DNA from: Bacteroidales bacterium
GTDB taxonomy: Bacteria > Bacteroidota > Bacteroidia > Bacteroidales > UBA932
Reading direction: 5' to 3'
DNA length: 64,000 nt
Assembly (NCBI GenBank): GCA_017429765.1
Contig: JAFROJ010000056.1
Location: 1 to 64,000, forward strand
Part shown: positions 16,895 through 26,061 of the stretch, one piece after another
Layout of the letters: each line of letters opens with the position of its first letter
Position numbering within the stretch: the stretch's first letter is position 1
Translations under genes and position numbers: made by a program
Notes under the pieces: model-generated
Told to the model about the DNA's origin: nothing
The model's database searches: none
The model's input: the letters and a program-made list of their open reading frames with translations, nothing else

Positions 16895-18778
16895 TCAGGC
16901 CCTGAGCGCCCTGGCGGAGTTCAGCGTAGCCAGGACCATGACCCCGACATCGGAGAGGACAGCCATCCACATGGAGGCGAGCCCTCCCGTCGCAAGGAGC
17001 AGGACAAGGACTTTCACGCTGATTGAGAACACCGTGTTCTGACCGGCGATCCTGATTGTTCTCCTGGCGGTTCTTACCCCTTCGGCAAGTCTCGATGTCC
17101 TGTCGTCCATGATCACGACATCCGCGGCCTCGATCGCGGCGTCTGAGCCGAGCGCCCCCATGGCTATCCCAACGTCAGCCCTCGCCAACGCGGGGGCGTC
17201 GTTTATCCCGTCACCCACGAAAGCGAGCGTCCTGCCCTCAGGCTTTTCCCGGAGAAGTCTCTCGACCTCGGCGACCTTCCCGGCGGGGAGCAGGCCTGAC
17301 CGGTACTCGTCGACCCCCACCGCGGCCGCGACATCCGCCGCCACGTCCTCCTTGTCGCCTGTCAGCATGACTGTCCTGGACACGCCGTTCCTCCTAAGCT
17401 CCGCGACAGCCTTGGCGGCGTCCTCCTTAATCCTGTCTGAGACGACTATATGCCCGACATATTCCCCGTCCAGGCTGACATGGACTATCGTCCCCTTCTT
17501 CTCGCAGTCCTTCCAGGCCGAGCCGGACGACTCCATCATGGCGCTGTCTCCGACGCAGGCCCTCCTGCCGTTGACCGTGGCCCTGACCCCATGTCCGGGA
17601 ATCTCCTCGACATCCTCCACCGAGCATCCGTCCGCCTCCCCGGGGTAGGCTTTCCGCAGCGACACGGCGAGCGGATGCGGGGAATATCTCTCCACATGGG
17701 CGGCGAGATGCGACAGCTCGTCCCCGCTGATGTTCTCAGGGTGGACCGCCGTGACCTCGAACACACCCTCGGTGAGTGTCCCGGTCTTGTCGAGTACGAC
17801 TGTCCCGAGCCTGGCCAGGGACTCAAGATGATTGGACCCTTTCACCAATATCCCTTTCCTTGCCGCGCCTCCGATGCCGCCGAAGAAAGCGAGCGGGATA
17901 GAGATCACAAGCGCGCAGGGGCAGGAGACGATCAGGAAGGTCAGTGCCCTGTAAAGCCATTTAGGGAAAGATCCACCGAAGTCGCCTGAAAAGAGGGGAG
18001 GGAGTATGGCGAGGACGACCGCCGCCGCCACGACTATCGGGGTGTAGACCTTGGCGAAGCGGGTGATGAGGCTCTCGCTCCTGGATTTGCTCTCGGACGC
18101 GTTCTCGACAAGCTCAAGGATCTTAGAGGCCGTCGTCTCCCCGAACGGTTTGGTGACCCTGACCCTCAGGACCCCGGTCAGGTTCACGCAGCCGGACAAG
18201 GCGTCGTCCCCGGTCCCGATCTTTCTCGGCACGCTTTCCCCGGTGAGGGCCACGGTGTCGATGCTTGAAGACCCCTCGAGAACAGTCCCGTCGAGAGGCA
18301 CCCTCTCCCCGGGCTTGATCACAATTGTCTCTCCCACAGATATTTCCGAGGAGTTCACAGTCTCGACCTTCCCGTCCCTCTCAACATTCGCCGTGTCCGG
18401 ACGGATGTCCATCAAGGCCTGGATCGACTTCCTGCTCCTGTCCTCAGCCATGTCCTCGAACAGTTCCCCGACTTGGAAGAAGAGCATGACGAAGACAGCT
18501 TCGGGGAACTGGCTCTCCGCCCCGGGAAGGAAGCCTATTGACATCGCTCCGAGAGTCGCGACGCTCATCAGGAAATCCTCGTCGAGCAACTCTCCCTTGA
18601 ACAGTTTCTCCCCGGCCTCTAGGAGAGTCTCTCCGCCCGCGATAAGGTAGGCGGGCAGGAATATGAGAAGCTCCTGCCAAGTCTTCAGTTCCCAAACCTT
18701 ACTGATGATGAAAGCCGCCGCGAGAAGAGTCCCTCCTATGATGATCTTGACCAGTCTCTCTTTATTCTCTTTTTCCAT
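16895..18778 (-). CDS. zntA: P1B-type heavy-metal translocating ATPase (Zn/Cd/Pb type)
   Basis: The 626-residue protein has P1B landmarks in order: TGES in the actuator domain, the membrane metal site SCPCALVISIPL, DKTGTLTEG with the phosphorylated Asp, the SPHPLA motif, and GDGINDAPALA. The SCPCAL sequence without an N-terminal HMA domain and the MSVATLGAM segment fit the Zn/Cd/Pb-exporting P1B-2 group. It pumps metal out of the cytoplasm. The start at 18778 omits an unlikely 16-residue extension. The divergent SDR gene shares a control region that contains a palindrome (18823-18835). A Fur-family gene converges on it. Confidence 0.9.
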   Translation of the reverse strand: MEKENKERLVKIIIGGTLLAAAFIISKVWELKTWQELLIFLPAYLIAGGETLLEAGEKLFKGELLDEDFLMSVATLGAMSIGFLPGAESQFPEAVFVMLFFQVGELFEDMAEDRSRKSIQALMDIRPDTANVERDGKVETVNSSEISVGETIVIKPGERVPLDGTVLEGSSSIDTVALTGESVPRKIGTGDDALSGCVNLTGVLRVRVTKPFGETTASKILELVENASESKSRSESLITRFAKVYTPIVVAAAVVLAILPPLFSGDFGGSFPKWLYRALTFLIVSCPCALVISIPLAFFGGIGGAARKGILVKGSNHLESLARLGTVVLDKTGTLTEGVFEVTAVHPENISGDELSHLAAHVERYSPHPLAVSLRKAYPGEADGCSVEDVEEIPGHGVRATVNGRRACVGDSAMMESSGSAWKDCEKKGTIVHVSLDGEYVGHIVVSDRIKEDAAKAVAELRRNGVSRTVMLTGDKEDVAADVAAAVGVDEYRSGLLPAGKVAEVERLLREKPEGRTLAFVGDGINDAPALARADVGIAMGALGSDAAIEAADVVIMDDRTSRLAEGVRTARRTIRIAGQNTVFSISVKVLVLLLATGGLASMWMAVLSDVGVMVLATLNSARALRA

Positions 18779-18822
18779 GACACTATTCCTGTTTCTTGGG
18801 ACAAATGTCGCCGGAAAAAACC

Positions 18823-18835
18823 GCAACCTGGTTGC
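18823..18835. promoter_or_regulatory. palindromic candidate operator between ATPase and SDR genes
   Basis: GCAACC-T-GGTTGC is a perfect 6+6 inverted repeat midway between divergent start codons. Its right arm contains a TTG (18832-18834) lying 17 bases before TATATTTA (18852-18859), a one-mismatch -7 box for the SDR gene. The core AACC-N-GGTT is shared with the palindrome at 13484-13494. Confidence 0.48.
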
Positions 18836-18863
18836 AAAGTGATTTTTTGATTATATTTATACC

Positions 18864-19688
18864 ATGAAAGAACCAGTCAAGACAGTGCTGCTCACCGGCG
18901 GCAGCGGAGGGATCGGAGCCGCGACAGCAAGGCTCCTGGCCGAGTCCGGGATGACAGTCTACGCCGCGTCGAGAAGCGGCAAGGCGCCTGAGGCGTCGTC
19001 CGGGGAAGGGGTGATCGTCCCGGTTGTGATGGATGTCAACGACGAGGCCGCCATCGCCTCCGTGGTGGCCAGGATAGTCGCCGAGAGGGGCGGTCTTGAC
19101 GCGGTGGTCTGCAACGCCGGCAACGGGATAGCGGGGCCGATAGAGGAGACTTCCGTCGAGGAGATCCAGGCCCAGTTCCAGACCACCTTCTTCGGAGTGG
19201 TCAAGACGATAGACGCCTGTCTCCCGATATTCAGGAACCAGGGGAGGGGAAGGATAGTGACAGTGTCTTCCGTTGCGGCAGTCGCTCCCTTACCCTATCA
19301 GGGGTTCTACTCCGCGGTCAAGGCTGGCATATTGAACCTCACCAAGGCTCTCGCTATCGAGACTCGGCGTTTCGGGATCCAGTGCTGCTCGGTGATGCCG
19401 GGAGATGTCCGGACCGGCTTCACCGCCGCCAGGAAAGTGGCCGCCAAGGCGAAAGATAAGGATTCCCCGTACTATGAGCACACAGTTAGGGGAGTGGAGG
19501 CTATGTCGAAAGACGAGAGGGAGGGGATGGAGCCCGAGGTGATCGGGAGAGCCATCCTTCGCCAGTTGCGCGCCCGACGCATGAGGCCGGAGGTCACCCC
19601 GACCTTCGTGTACAGCCTGCTTGTCTGGATGATCAGGCGCTTCCCGCAGCGTGTTGTCCTGAAGGTGATCGGAAAGATGTATTCATGA
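18864..19688 (+). CDS. short-chain dehydrogenase/reductase
   Basis: The 274-residue protein has the classical SDR features: nucleotide-binding TGGSGGIG near residues 11-18, NAG near 86-88, the catalytic Ser in VSSVA and the YSAVK motif near 151-155. A C-terminal region is unusually hydrophobic (FVYSLLVWMIRRFP), suggesting membrane association, as in 3-ketosteroid or retinol-type SDRs. The substrate cannot be assigned. It is monocistronic or leads to the Spy-like gene 75 bases downstream. Confidence 0.88.
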   Translation: MKEPVKTVLLTGGSGGIGAATARLLAESGMTVYAASRSGKAPEASSGEGVIVPVVMDVNDEAAIASVVARIVAERGGLDAVVCNAGNGIAGPIEETSVEEIQAQFQTTFFGVVKTIDACLPIFRNQGRGRIVTVSSVAAVAPLPYQGFYSAVKAGILNLTKALAIETRRFGIQCCSVMPGDVRTGFTAARKVAAKAKDKDSPYYEHTVRGVEAMSKDEREGMEPEVIGRAILRQLRARRMRPEVTPTFVYSLLVWMIRRFPQRVVLKVIGKMYS

Positions 19689-19763
19689 TTTTAAACCTTT
19701 TAGCCTTTTTCCTGTCAAACAGAACGGTTGGACACTGAAATCCATCAATCAACACACAATAAC

Positions 19764-20342
19764 ATGAGAAAGGTATTTATTTTCACAGTGGCCGCTTTGG
19801 CTCTGTCAGCAGGCGCTTTCGCGCAGGACTTCCCGCAGGGTCCGCCTCAGGGCGGAAGGTTTGATCCCGAGGCCATGATCCAGATGCGCACCCAGCGCAT
19901 GGTCAGGGAACTTGGACTCGACGAGGCCCAGGAGGCCAAGCTTCTCGAACTGAACAAGAAGTATTCCGACACCATCATGGCTCGTCCGGGCGGGCGTCCC
20001 GGCGGACCCGGAATGGGCAGGCCCGGCAATCCTCCTCAGGAGGGCCAGAACGCCGATGCCGCCAACGCTGACACCAAGGCCGCCAAGAAGGCCGCGAAGA
20101 AGGCTAAGAAGGAGCAGCGGAAACAAGAGGAGGCCCAGGCCGCCGATGAGGCTAAGGCCGCTCTCGAGGCTTATGAGAACGAGCTCAAGGAGATCCTGAC
20201 CGAGGATCAGTTCAAGACCTATCAAGAGAACAAGAATCGTCGTCCCCAGGGACGCGGGCCCGGTGGTCCCGGCGGCTTTGGTGGCCCTGGCGGCGGTCCC
20301 GGTGGCTTCGGTGGCCCTGGTGGAGGACCCGGAGGCTTTTAG
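19764..20342 (+). CDS. Spy/CpxP-like periplasmic protein with Gly-Pro tail
   Basis: The 192-residue product has a signal peptide cleaved after AFAQ. The helical core includes MRTQRMVRELGLDEAQEAKLLELNKKY and a second LTEDQF-type segment (LKEILTEDQFKTYQENK), typical of the LTxxQ fold and DUF4890-like proteins of Bacteroidetes. A Lys/Ala-rich linker (about 108-135) sits between them. The C-terminus is a low-complexity tail made of GGPGGFGGPGGG units. It is probably a periplasmic stress chaperone-like protein; the role of the tail is unknown. It ends three bases before the converging symporter gene. Confidence 0.75.
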   Translation: MRKVFIFTVAALALSAGAFAQDFPQGPPQGGRFDPEAMIQMRTQRMVRELGLDEAQEAKLLELNKKYSDTIMARPGGRPGGPGMGRPGNPPQEGQNADAANADTKAAKKAAKKAKKEQRKQEEAQAADEAKAALEAYENELKEILTEDQFKTYQENKNRRPQGRGPGGPGGFGGPGGGPGGFGGPGGGPGGF

Positions 20343-20345
20343 AGA

Positions 20346-21506
20346 TCAGCCTTTCCGGAATATCTTGTCCATGACAAGGGCTATCGCGCCGTCACCTGTG
20401 ACGTTGCAAGCAGTTCCGAAATTATCCATGGTGATGTAGAGGGCTATCATTAAAGCCTGTTCCTGCTCACCGAATCCAAGCATGGCCGCCAGCACTCCGA
20501 GGGCGGCCATTATCGCTCCCCCAGGCACGCCAGGGGCGGCCACCATCATGACGCCGAGCATCATGATGAATCCCAGGAACATCCAGAAATCGAAGGCCAT
20601 TCCCCGCATCATCATCAGGGCGACAGCGCAGGCGGTGATCTTCAGGCAGCTGCCGGAGAGATGGATTGTGGCGCAAAGAGGGACGGTGAATCCGGCGATC
20701 TCGTCGCTGACACCGTTCCTCTTGGCGCATTCAAGCGTCACGGGGATAGTGGCCGCCGAGGACGAGGTTCCCAGCGCTGTGAAATAGGCGGGGAGCATCT
20801 TCCCGAGGAGTTTGAAAGGGTTCCTTTTGACTATCCCGCCGGCCACGCAGTACTGGAGGACAAGCAGGAAAACGTGAAGGATGAATATCACCCCGATGAT
20901 CGAGATGAAGACCTTGATCACCTGCAAGGCCTGCCCGGTGTGGGTCATGCTGAGGAATATGCCGAAAATGTAGACCGGGAGCAGAGGGATGATGACAACC
21001 TCGATTGTCTTGACTATGATCGCCTTGAACTCGTCAGCGAATCTCTTCAGCGTCGGTGAGCCGAAGAAAGCCATCCCGAGACCCAGGGTGAAGGCGAAGA
21101 CAAGCGAGGACATGACATCGACCATGGGAGGGATCTGGATGTTGAAATAGGGCTCCAGGTTCTCGAATTCGGCCACTGATGAGGGGCCGCCCGCGCTGAT
21201 GAGCCTCGGGAACACTGTCACGCTTGTGCCGTAGGACAGAAGCCCGGCGAACACGGTGTCGCAGTAGGCGATGATCACAGTGATCAGCAGGAGCTTGCCT
21301 GCTCCCTTCCCGATGTCGGAAATGGCCGGCGTGACCAGGCCTATGATGATCAGGGGGATGAGGAACTGGAGGAAGTTGCTGAATATGCCGTTGAAGGTCA
21401 CGAAAGCCCGTACAATAGACTTCGGAAGGAAAAGGCCGAAGACGATTCCAAGGACAATGGCGATGATGATGCGGGGTAGAAGCCCGAGGCGGATGCTCTT
21501 TTTCAA
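20346..21506 (-). CDS. dicarboxylate/amino acid:cation symporter (DAACS family)
   Basis: The 386-residue membrane protein has the DAACS signatures: a serine-rich re-entrant loop GTSSSAATIPVT near 245-256, the VPGGAI loop and the NVTGDGAIALVM sequence near the C-terminus. These bind substrate carboxylate and sodium in GltPh relatives. The frame opens with TTG at 21506 and has no in-frame ATG near the N-terminus, so a TTG start is likely. Glutamate, aspartate, serine or a dicarboxylate is the probable substrate. The upstream NhaC gene lies 34 bases away in the same direction. Confidence 0.9.
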   Translation of the reverse strand: MKKSIRLGLLPRIIIAIVLGIVFGLFLPKSIVRAFVTFNGIFSNFLQFLIPLIIIGLVTPAISDIGKGAGKLLLITVIIAYCDTVFAGLLSYGTSVTVFPRLISAGGPSSVAEFENLEPYFNIQIPPMVDVMSSLVFAFTLGLGMAFFGSPTLKRFADEFKAIIVKTIEVVIIPLLPVYIFGIFLSMTHTGQALQVIKVFISIIGVIFILHVFLLVLQYCVAGGIVKRNPFKLLGKMLPAYFTALGTSSSAATIPVTLECAKRNGVSDEIAGFTVPLCATIHLSGSCLKITACAVALMMMRGMAFDFWMFLGFIMMLGVMMVAAPGVPGGAIMAALGVLAAMLGFGEQEQALMIALYITMDNFGTACNVTGDGAIALVMDKIFRKG

Positions 21507-21540
21507 AATGTTATAGTGTTAGTGGTCAATTATTTCCTGG

Positions 21541-22836
21541 TTATGAATAATTCTTCGGGAACCTGAGGATTATCGACAGGCAGGCGACGACGGCCAGTGT
21601 GAGGGGATAGTAGAGGTAGGGGATGATGGCGGTCGAGGGGATCCCCGTGAATCCCGAGGCCATCAGGAGCTGAGCCCCGTAGGGGAGTATGCCCTGGACC
21701 ACGCAGGAGAAGGTGTCGAGGACGCTGGCGCTCTTCCGGGGATCCACTCCGAAGCGGGCCGAGATCTCCCTGGCGATGTTCCCGGTGGTCAGGATGGCGA
21801 TTGTGTTATTGGCGGTGCAGAGGTTGGAGAGGCCAACGAGGCCGGCGATGCTGAACTCGGCTCCCCTACGTCCGCTCACTCCCTTGGTCAAACCCTTGAT
21901 TATTAAATCTATACCTCCATTGTGGCGGATGATCTCCAGCATCCCGCCGGCAAGCATCGTGACAATTATAAGGTCTCCCATCCCGGCTATTCCCGAGCCG
22001 ATCTCACTGAGGAAACCGCTCCATGTCATCCCGTCCGTGAGCCCGATCAGGCCGCATAGGGCAAGGCCGATGGTCAGCACGGTGAGGACGTTGATCCCCA
22101 TCACCGCGAGAATGATCACAGTGAGATATGGGATTAGTTTCAGGATATCGACCTCCCCGATCTCGGGATGGACGTTGAGGTTCAGTCCGATGAACACATA
22201 GATCACCATCACGATCAGCGCCGCCGGTCCGGCGATCCAGATATTGGCCCTGAACTTGTCCGCCATCGAGCAACCCTGGGTAGTGGTGGCCGCGATAGTG
22301 GTGTCCGAGATGAAGGAGAGATTGTCTCCGAAGAAAGCGCCTCCGACAATCAGTGCGGTCAGCATCGGCAGTGACAGCTCCGCCTGGGAGGCTATCCCGG
22401 ACGCTATCGGCATCAGTGCGACTATGGTGCCGACGCTTGTTCCGATAGACATGGAGATGAAGCAGGAGGCCAGGAAGAGACCGGCCAGGATCACTTTCCC
22501 GGGTAGGATCATCAGGGTGAGGTTCACGGTGGCCTCCACGCTCCCGATGGCTTTAGCGGTGGCGGCGAACGCCCCGGCGAGGATGAATATCCAGATCATC
22601 AGCAGGACATTCTTGTCCGCTGCCCCGGAGGAGAACACGGCTATCCTCTCCTTGACCCGCCCCGGCGTGATCAGGACGGCGTAGATTGAGGCTATCAGGA
22701 ACGCTGAGGAAACCGGGACCTTGTAGAAATCCCGGCACACGAGGGATGTGACCAGATATGTCGCCAGGAACACCGCGAGGGGGCTCAGCGCGAGCCAGCC
22801 GTTGATTTTTCGGGGGGGGATGTCAGTTCGTCTCAT
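21541..22836 (-). CDS. NhaC-family sodium/proton antiporter
   Basis: The 431-residue, polytopic protein contains GGAFFGDNLSFISDTTIAAT near 166-185, the conserved region of the NhaC/ArsB-type ion transporter superfamily, and SNLCTANNTIAILTTG near 340-355. Family members exchange sodium for protons, or malate/lactate in MleN-type relatives. It lies 6 bases after the CPA2 antiporter gene on the same strand, forming a cation-homeostasis operon with it and probably the DAACS symporter. Confidence 0.88.
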   Translation of the reverse strand: MRRTDIPPRKINGWLALSPLAVFLATYLVTSLVCRDFYKVPVSSAFLIASIYAVLITPGRVKERIAVFSSGAADKNVLLMIWIFILAGAFAATAKAIGSVEATVNLTLMILPGKVILAGLFLASCFISMSIGTSVGTIVALMPIASGIASQAELSLPMLTALIVGGAFFGDNLSFISDTTIAATTTQGCSMADKFRANIWIAGPAALIVMVIYVFIGLNLNVHPEIGEVDILKLIPYLTVIILAVMGINVLTVLTIGLALCGLIGLTDGMTWSGFLSEIGSGIAGMGDLIIVTMLAGGMLEIIRHNGGIDLIIKGLTKGVSGRRGAEFSIAGLVGLSNLCTANNTIAILTTGNIAREISARFGVDPRKSASVLDTFSCVVQGILPYGAQLLMASGFTGIPSTAIIPYLYYPLTLAVVACLSIILRFPKNYS

Positions 22837-22842
22837 ATTCGT

Positions 22843-25113
22843 CTAATCTTTCCGATCCTCGCCCCAGCCGGACTCGATGTTCGCTATCACCCCGGCTATC
22901 CAGACGGTGTCTCCTTGCTGGAACACCATGTCCGGCTCGGGGTTCGTGATGAAATGCTCGCCCCGCAGCACGCTGATGACCATGCACTGGTACTTCCTGA
23001 GAGCCGCGCTCCTGAGGGTCTTCCCTGTCAGGAAGGAGTCCGCGGTCAGCGTTCGGGCCTCGATGCCGAACCCGTCTCCGGAGGACTCGAGGGGAGTGTC
23101 AGGGACTGAGTCGGAGATAAGATTCCTCAGTCTCTCAAGCTGGTCGGTGGTGCCGACAGCGAGCAGCCTGTCACCAGGGTACAGCGGAACGTCAGCCGAG
23201 GGGACGATGATTGACCGAGACCCTCGCTGGATCTTGATGATGTTGGCTCCTGACCGGTCTCTCAGCGGAAGGTCCATCAGCCTTCTGCCAGCGAAAGAGG
23301 ATTCGGGGGCGATGGAGAACGCCTCGGTACGGACGTCGTAGGTCGAGAGCTGCTGTCGCACTGACGACGCCACGGGTTTGCTCCGGCGCTCGTTCTCCTC
23401 CCTCTCGTTGTAGTTCTGGAGGAAGATCTTCTCCAGGCCGGAATATTTATGCATGGACTTCCTCGCGAAGAAGATGAACACTATCCCGGCGATGATTATG
23501 GCCAGCACAGTCCAGCCGGCGAGATCGAAGTACGAGGTCAGGACACTTAGGATGACACTGATGGCGAGGAAGGAGCGTGTCAGCACCAAACCCATTATAG
23601 GCCAAATGTTTCCAGGCTTCTCCTTGAGTAGTTTGGGAGCGCTCTTGCCGATGGATCCGGAGTGGATGCCCAAGCCGAAAAGGAAGGGGGCCATGACAGC
23701 GAGCGTGATCCCGGCGGCCACTGATTTGCGGGCGGTCTCCCCGATGTTCGGGAGGAGTTTGTCGACAAGAGGGATGAGGTAAAGCCTTGAGCCGATGTAG
23801 ATCGCGAGGATGATCACACCGTAGAGGAGTATCCTTGTGAACCAGGCCGAGAGCAGTTTCTTCCATTCGTTGTCTTCCGCCGCGGTGTGCCTGGAGCCTC
23901 CGTTGGAGGAGCCCAGTCTCTCGACCCAAGTCTTGGGGAGCTTGCGGCCAAGGAGATTGTAACAAGGGTCGGCGAGTCTTATCATGTACGGTGTCGTGAA
24001 TGTCGTGATCACGGAGACCGCGATGATGACCGGGTAGATGAAGTCCCGCATGACTCCGAGCGAGCATCCCACTCCCGCAAGGATGAACCCGAACTCACCG
24101 AGTTGCGCGAGACTGAAACCGGTGTGGACCGAGTTGTAGAGGCTGTTCCCGGTGATGATCATTCCGGCTCCGGCGAAGACGATGTGGGAGATGATCACTA
24201 TCACGGCGATGAGCAGGATGAGAGCCCAATGCTCAGCGATCACGGCGGGGGAGAGCATCATGCCCACGGAGACGAAGAATATGGCTCCGAACAGGTTCTT
24301 GATAGGCTCGACGATCCTGTCAATATGCTCGCTCTCGGTCGTCTCGGCGAGGATGGAACCCATCACGAAGGCGCCGAGCGCGGAGGAGAAGCCCACGGCG
24401 GTGGCGAGGGCCACCATCGAGAAGCAGAGGCCTATGCTCACGATCAGGAGTATCTCCTCGCTGAGGAACCTCCTGGCTTTCTTGAGGATAGTCGGGATCA
24501 CGAATATCCCGACCAGGAACCAGAGCAGCAGGAAGAAGACCAGCTTGGCGATGTTCAGAAGCAGTTCCTTCCCGGCGAACGACCTCGACACGGCCATGGT
24601 CGAGAGAAGCACCATCAGCAGGATGGCGATGAGATCCTCGACCACGAGAGTCCCGAACACCATGCCGGCGTAAGGCTTGTCCTTAAGGCCCATCTCGTCG
24701 TAGGACTTGATGACCACCATTGTCGACGACATGGACAGCAGGCCTCCGAGAAACACGCTCTCCATCACCGTCCAGCCGAGAGCCTGGGAGGACACGAAAC
24801 CGATTATGAAGACACCGACGAATTTAACGAGTCCGGTCACGATGGCGCTGGAGCCCACCTTCATCAGTTTCTTGAAGCTGAACTCAAGCCCGAGGCCGAA
24901 CATCAGGAATATGATGCCGATCTCGGACCACTGGCTGACGGTCTCCTGGCTGGATATGCCCGGGAAGAAACCTATGTTCGGGCCTATAAGGAAACCGGCG
25001 ATGATGTAGCCCAGGATCAAGGGCTGCTTCAACGCCTTGGAGATTATCGTGAATATGCCCGCGGAGATAAGGATGACCGCCAGGTCTTTAACAAGGTTCA
25101 GCTCTTCCGACAT
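22843..25113 (-). CDS. CPA2 cation:proton antiporter with two TrkA-C domains
   Basis: The 756-residue protein has an N-terminal KefB-type exchanger of about 12 helices (GYIIAGFLIGPNIGFFPG and AQLGEFGFILAGVG are typical). A second hydrophobic region spans about 410-540. Two regulatory TrkA-C (RCK_C) domains follow: about 590-670, with SFAGRRLMDLPLRDRSGANI, and about 680-755, with FLTGKTLRSAALRKYQ. No RCK-N Rossmann domain is seen. It exchanges K+ or Na+ for H+. The ATG at 25113 is preferred over a GTG six bases upstream. Confidence 0.88.
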   Translation of the reverse strand: MSEELNLVKDLAVILISAGIFTIISKALKQPLILGYIIAGFLIGPNIGFFPGISSQETVSQWSEIGIIFLMFGLGLEFSFKKLMKVGSSAIVTGLVKFVGVFIIGFVSSQALGWTVMESVFLGGLLSMSSTMVVIKSYDEMGLKDKPYAGMVFGTLVVEDLIAILLMVLLSTMAVSRSFAGKELLLNIAKLVFFLLLWFLVGIFVIPTILKKARRFLSEEILLIVSIGLCFSMVALATAVGFSSALGAFVMGSILAETTESEHIDRIVEPIKNLFGAIFFVSVGMMLSPAVIAEHWALILLIAVIVIISHIVFAGAGMIITGNSLYNSVHTGFSLAQLGEFGFILAGVGCSLGVMRDFIYPVIIAVSVITTFTTPYMIRLADPCYNLLGRKLPKTWVERLGSSNGGSRHTAAEDNEWKKLLSAWFTRILLYGVIILAIYIGSRLYLIPLVDKLLPNIGETARKSVAAGITLAVMAPFLFGLGIHSGSIGKSAPKLLKEKPGNIWPIMGLVLTRSFLAISVILSVLTSYFDLAGWTVLAIIIAGIVFIFFARKSMHKYSGLEKIFLQNYNEREENERRSKPVASSVRQQLSTYDVRTEAFSIAPESSFAGRRLMDLPLRDRSGANIIKIQRGSRSIIVPSADVPLYPGDRLLAVGTTDQLERLRNLISDSVPDTPLESSGDGFGIEARTLTADSFLTGKTLRSAALRKYQCMVISVLRGEHFITNPEPDMVFQQGDTVWIAGVIANIESGWGEDRKD

Positions 25114-25158
25114 ACTCACGCGAATTTACTAAAATTTTATCGATTGCCCGACTATTGT

Positions 25159-25166
25159 TATATTTG
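25159..25166 (+). promoter_or_regulatory. -7 element of the kinase-PqqD-exporter cassette
   Basis: TATATTTG matches TAnnTTTG exactly, with a weak TTTT-type -33 element about 20 bases upstream (25135-25138). It would start transcription about 13 bases before the ATG at 25186 and is the only promoter-like signal in the 72-base divergent gap. Confidence 0.5.
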
Positions 25167-25185
25167 TGGTGATCAAGCGATAGTC

Positions 25186-26061
25186 ATGACAGTCAAAAGG
25201 ACATACCGTGTCGCCGGGCATGTGTTCTCCCTCTCTTTCGACAGTGAGGGCGGCTTGTCCGGCTCACTGGACAACTATGAGCCATTCTCCCTCGACGGGG
25301 GCGGGGATGAGTTGTTCTCGCTGGAGGTGGTTCCCGAGATTGATGTCTCCGGGAAAAAGGCTCTCTATTTATCCAATCCCGAGGACATGGAGCAGCGGAT
25401 AGATGTCTATTCCATCGACGGGGGTTATCTTTTCGAGCTCTCCCCGACTTCCCAGTCCCATGTTAGCGGCCGGCTGAAGGTCAATGAGGATTTCTCTGCC
25501 GGGAGTCTCTCCGCTGAATCCGAGGAGGTCTTCTGTGTCAATAACTCCTTGATGCTCATGTACGCTTTCCGGACAGTCGGCCTGGACACCTTGGAGATCC
25601 ACGCGTCCTGTGTCGTGAAGGACGGTAAAGGCTTCCTCTTCCTCGGGAAGAGCGGCACCGGGAAAAGCACCCACAGCCGCCTGTGGCTTAGGAATATTCC
25701 CGGATCGAGGCTTCTCAACGACGACAATCCTGTGATCAGGATAGTGGACGGGACTCCGAGGGTCTTCGGTACCCCGTGGAGCGGGAAGACTCCCTGCTAC
25801 ATCGCCCGTGACTTCCCGGTCGGGGCCATTGTCAGGATCAACCAGGCCCCTAGGAACGCTATCAGAAGGATGGATGTGGTGGAGGCTTTCGCGTCGCTGT
25901 ATTCCTCCTCTTCAGGCTTAAGGTCCGTTCCGGGTGTGGCCGACGGCCTTTTCGCCACTGTGTCCTCCGTTGTCCAGAGCGTGCCTTGTCACATTCTGGA
26001 TTGCCTGCCTGACAACGAGGCTGCCTTTGTGTGCTCGAAAGAGGTTCTGGGCCATGAGTGA
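25186..26061 (+). CDS. HPr kinase/PEPCK-like serine kinase homologue
   Basis: The 291-residue protein has an all-beta-looking N-terminal region (about 1-135) and a C-terminal kinase-like domain. The P-loop GKSGTGKST is at residues 154-162. An acidic LLNDDNPVIR segment and FGTPWSGKTP follow, as in HprK-related proteins found in peptide-modification clusters. There is no HPr/PTS gene nearby. In some lasso-peptide clusters an HprK-like enzyme phosphorylates the precursor, so peptide phosphorylation is a reasonable hypothesis. Its stop overlaps the next gene's start by eight bases. A long frame upstream is antisense to the antiporter and is not part of this gene. Confidence 0.78.
   Translation: MTVKRTYRVAGHVFSLSFDSEGGLSGSLDNYEPFSLDGGGDELFSLEVVPEIDVSGKKALYLSNPEDMEQRIDVYSIDGGYLFELSPTSQSHVSGRLKVNEDFSAGSLSAESEEVFCVNNSLMLMYAFRTVGLDTLEIHASCVVKDGKGFLFLGKSGTGKSTHSRLWLRNIPGSRLLNDDNPVIRIVDGTPRVFGTPWSGKTPCYIARDFPVGAIVRINQAPRNAIRRMDVVEAFASLYSSSSGLRSVPGVADGLFATVSSVVQSVPCHILDCLPDNEAAFVCSKEVLGHE

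Noticed and set aside
20226..20342. CRISPR-like or non-coding tandem repeat
   Set aside because: The repeat is in frame with the upstream gene and codes for a Gly-Pro tail; no spacers.
23887..25185. Long plus-strand open frame opposite the CPA2 antiporter, continuous with the HprK-like gene
   Set aside because: It is antisense to a strongly supported membrane transporter and shows low-complexity Glu/Asp/His-rich sequence typical of shadow frames in GC-rich DNA; the kinase starts at 25186 after a proper promoter element.
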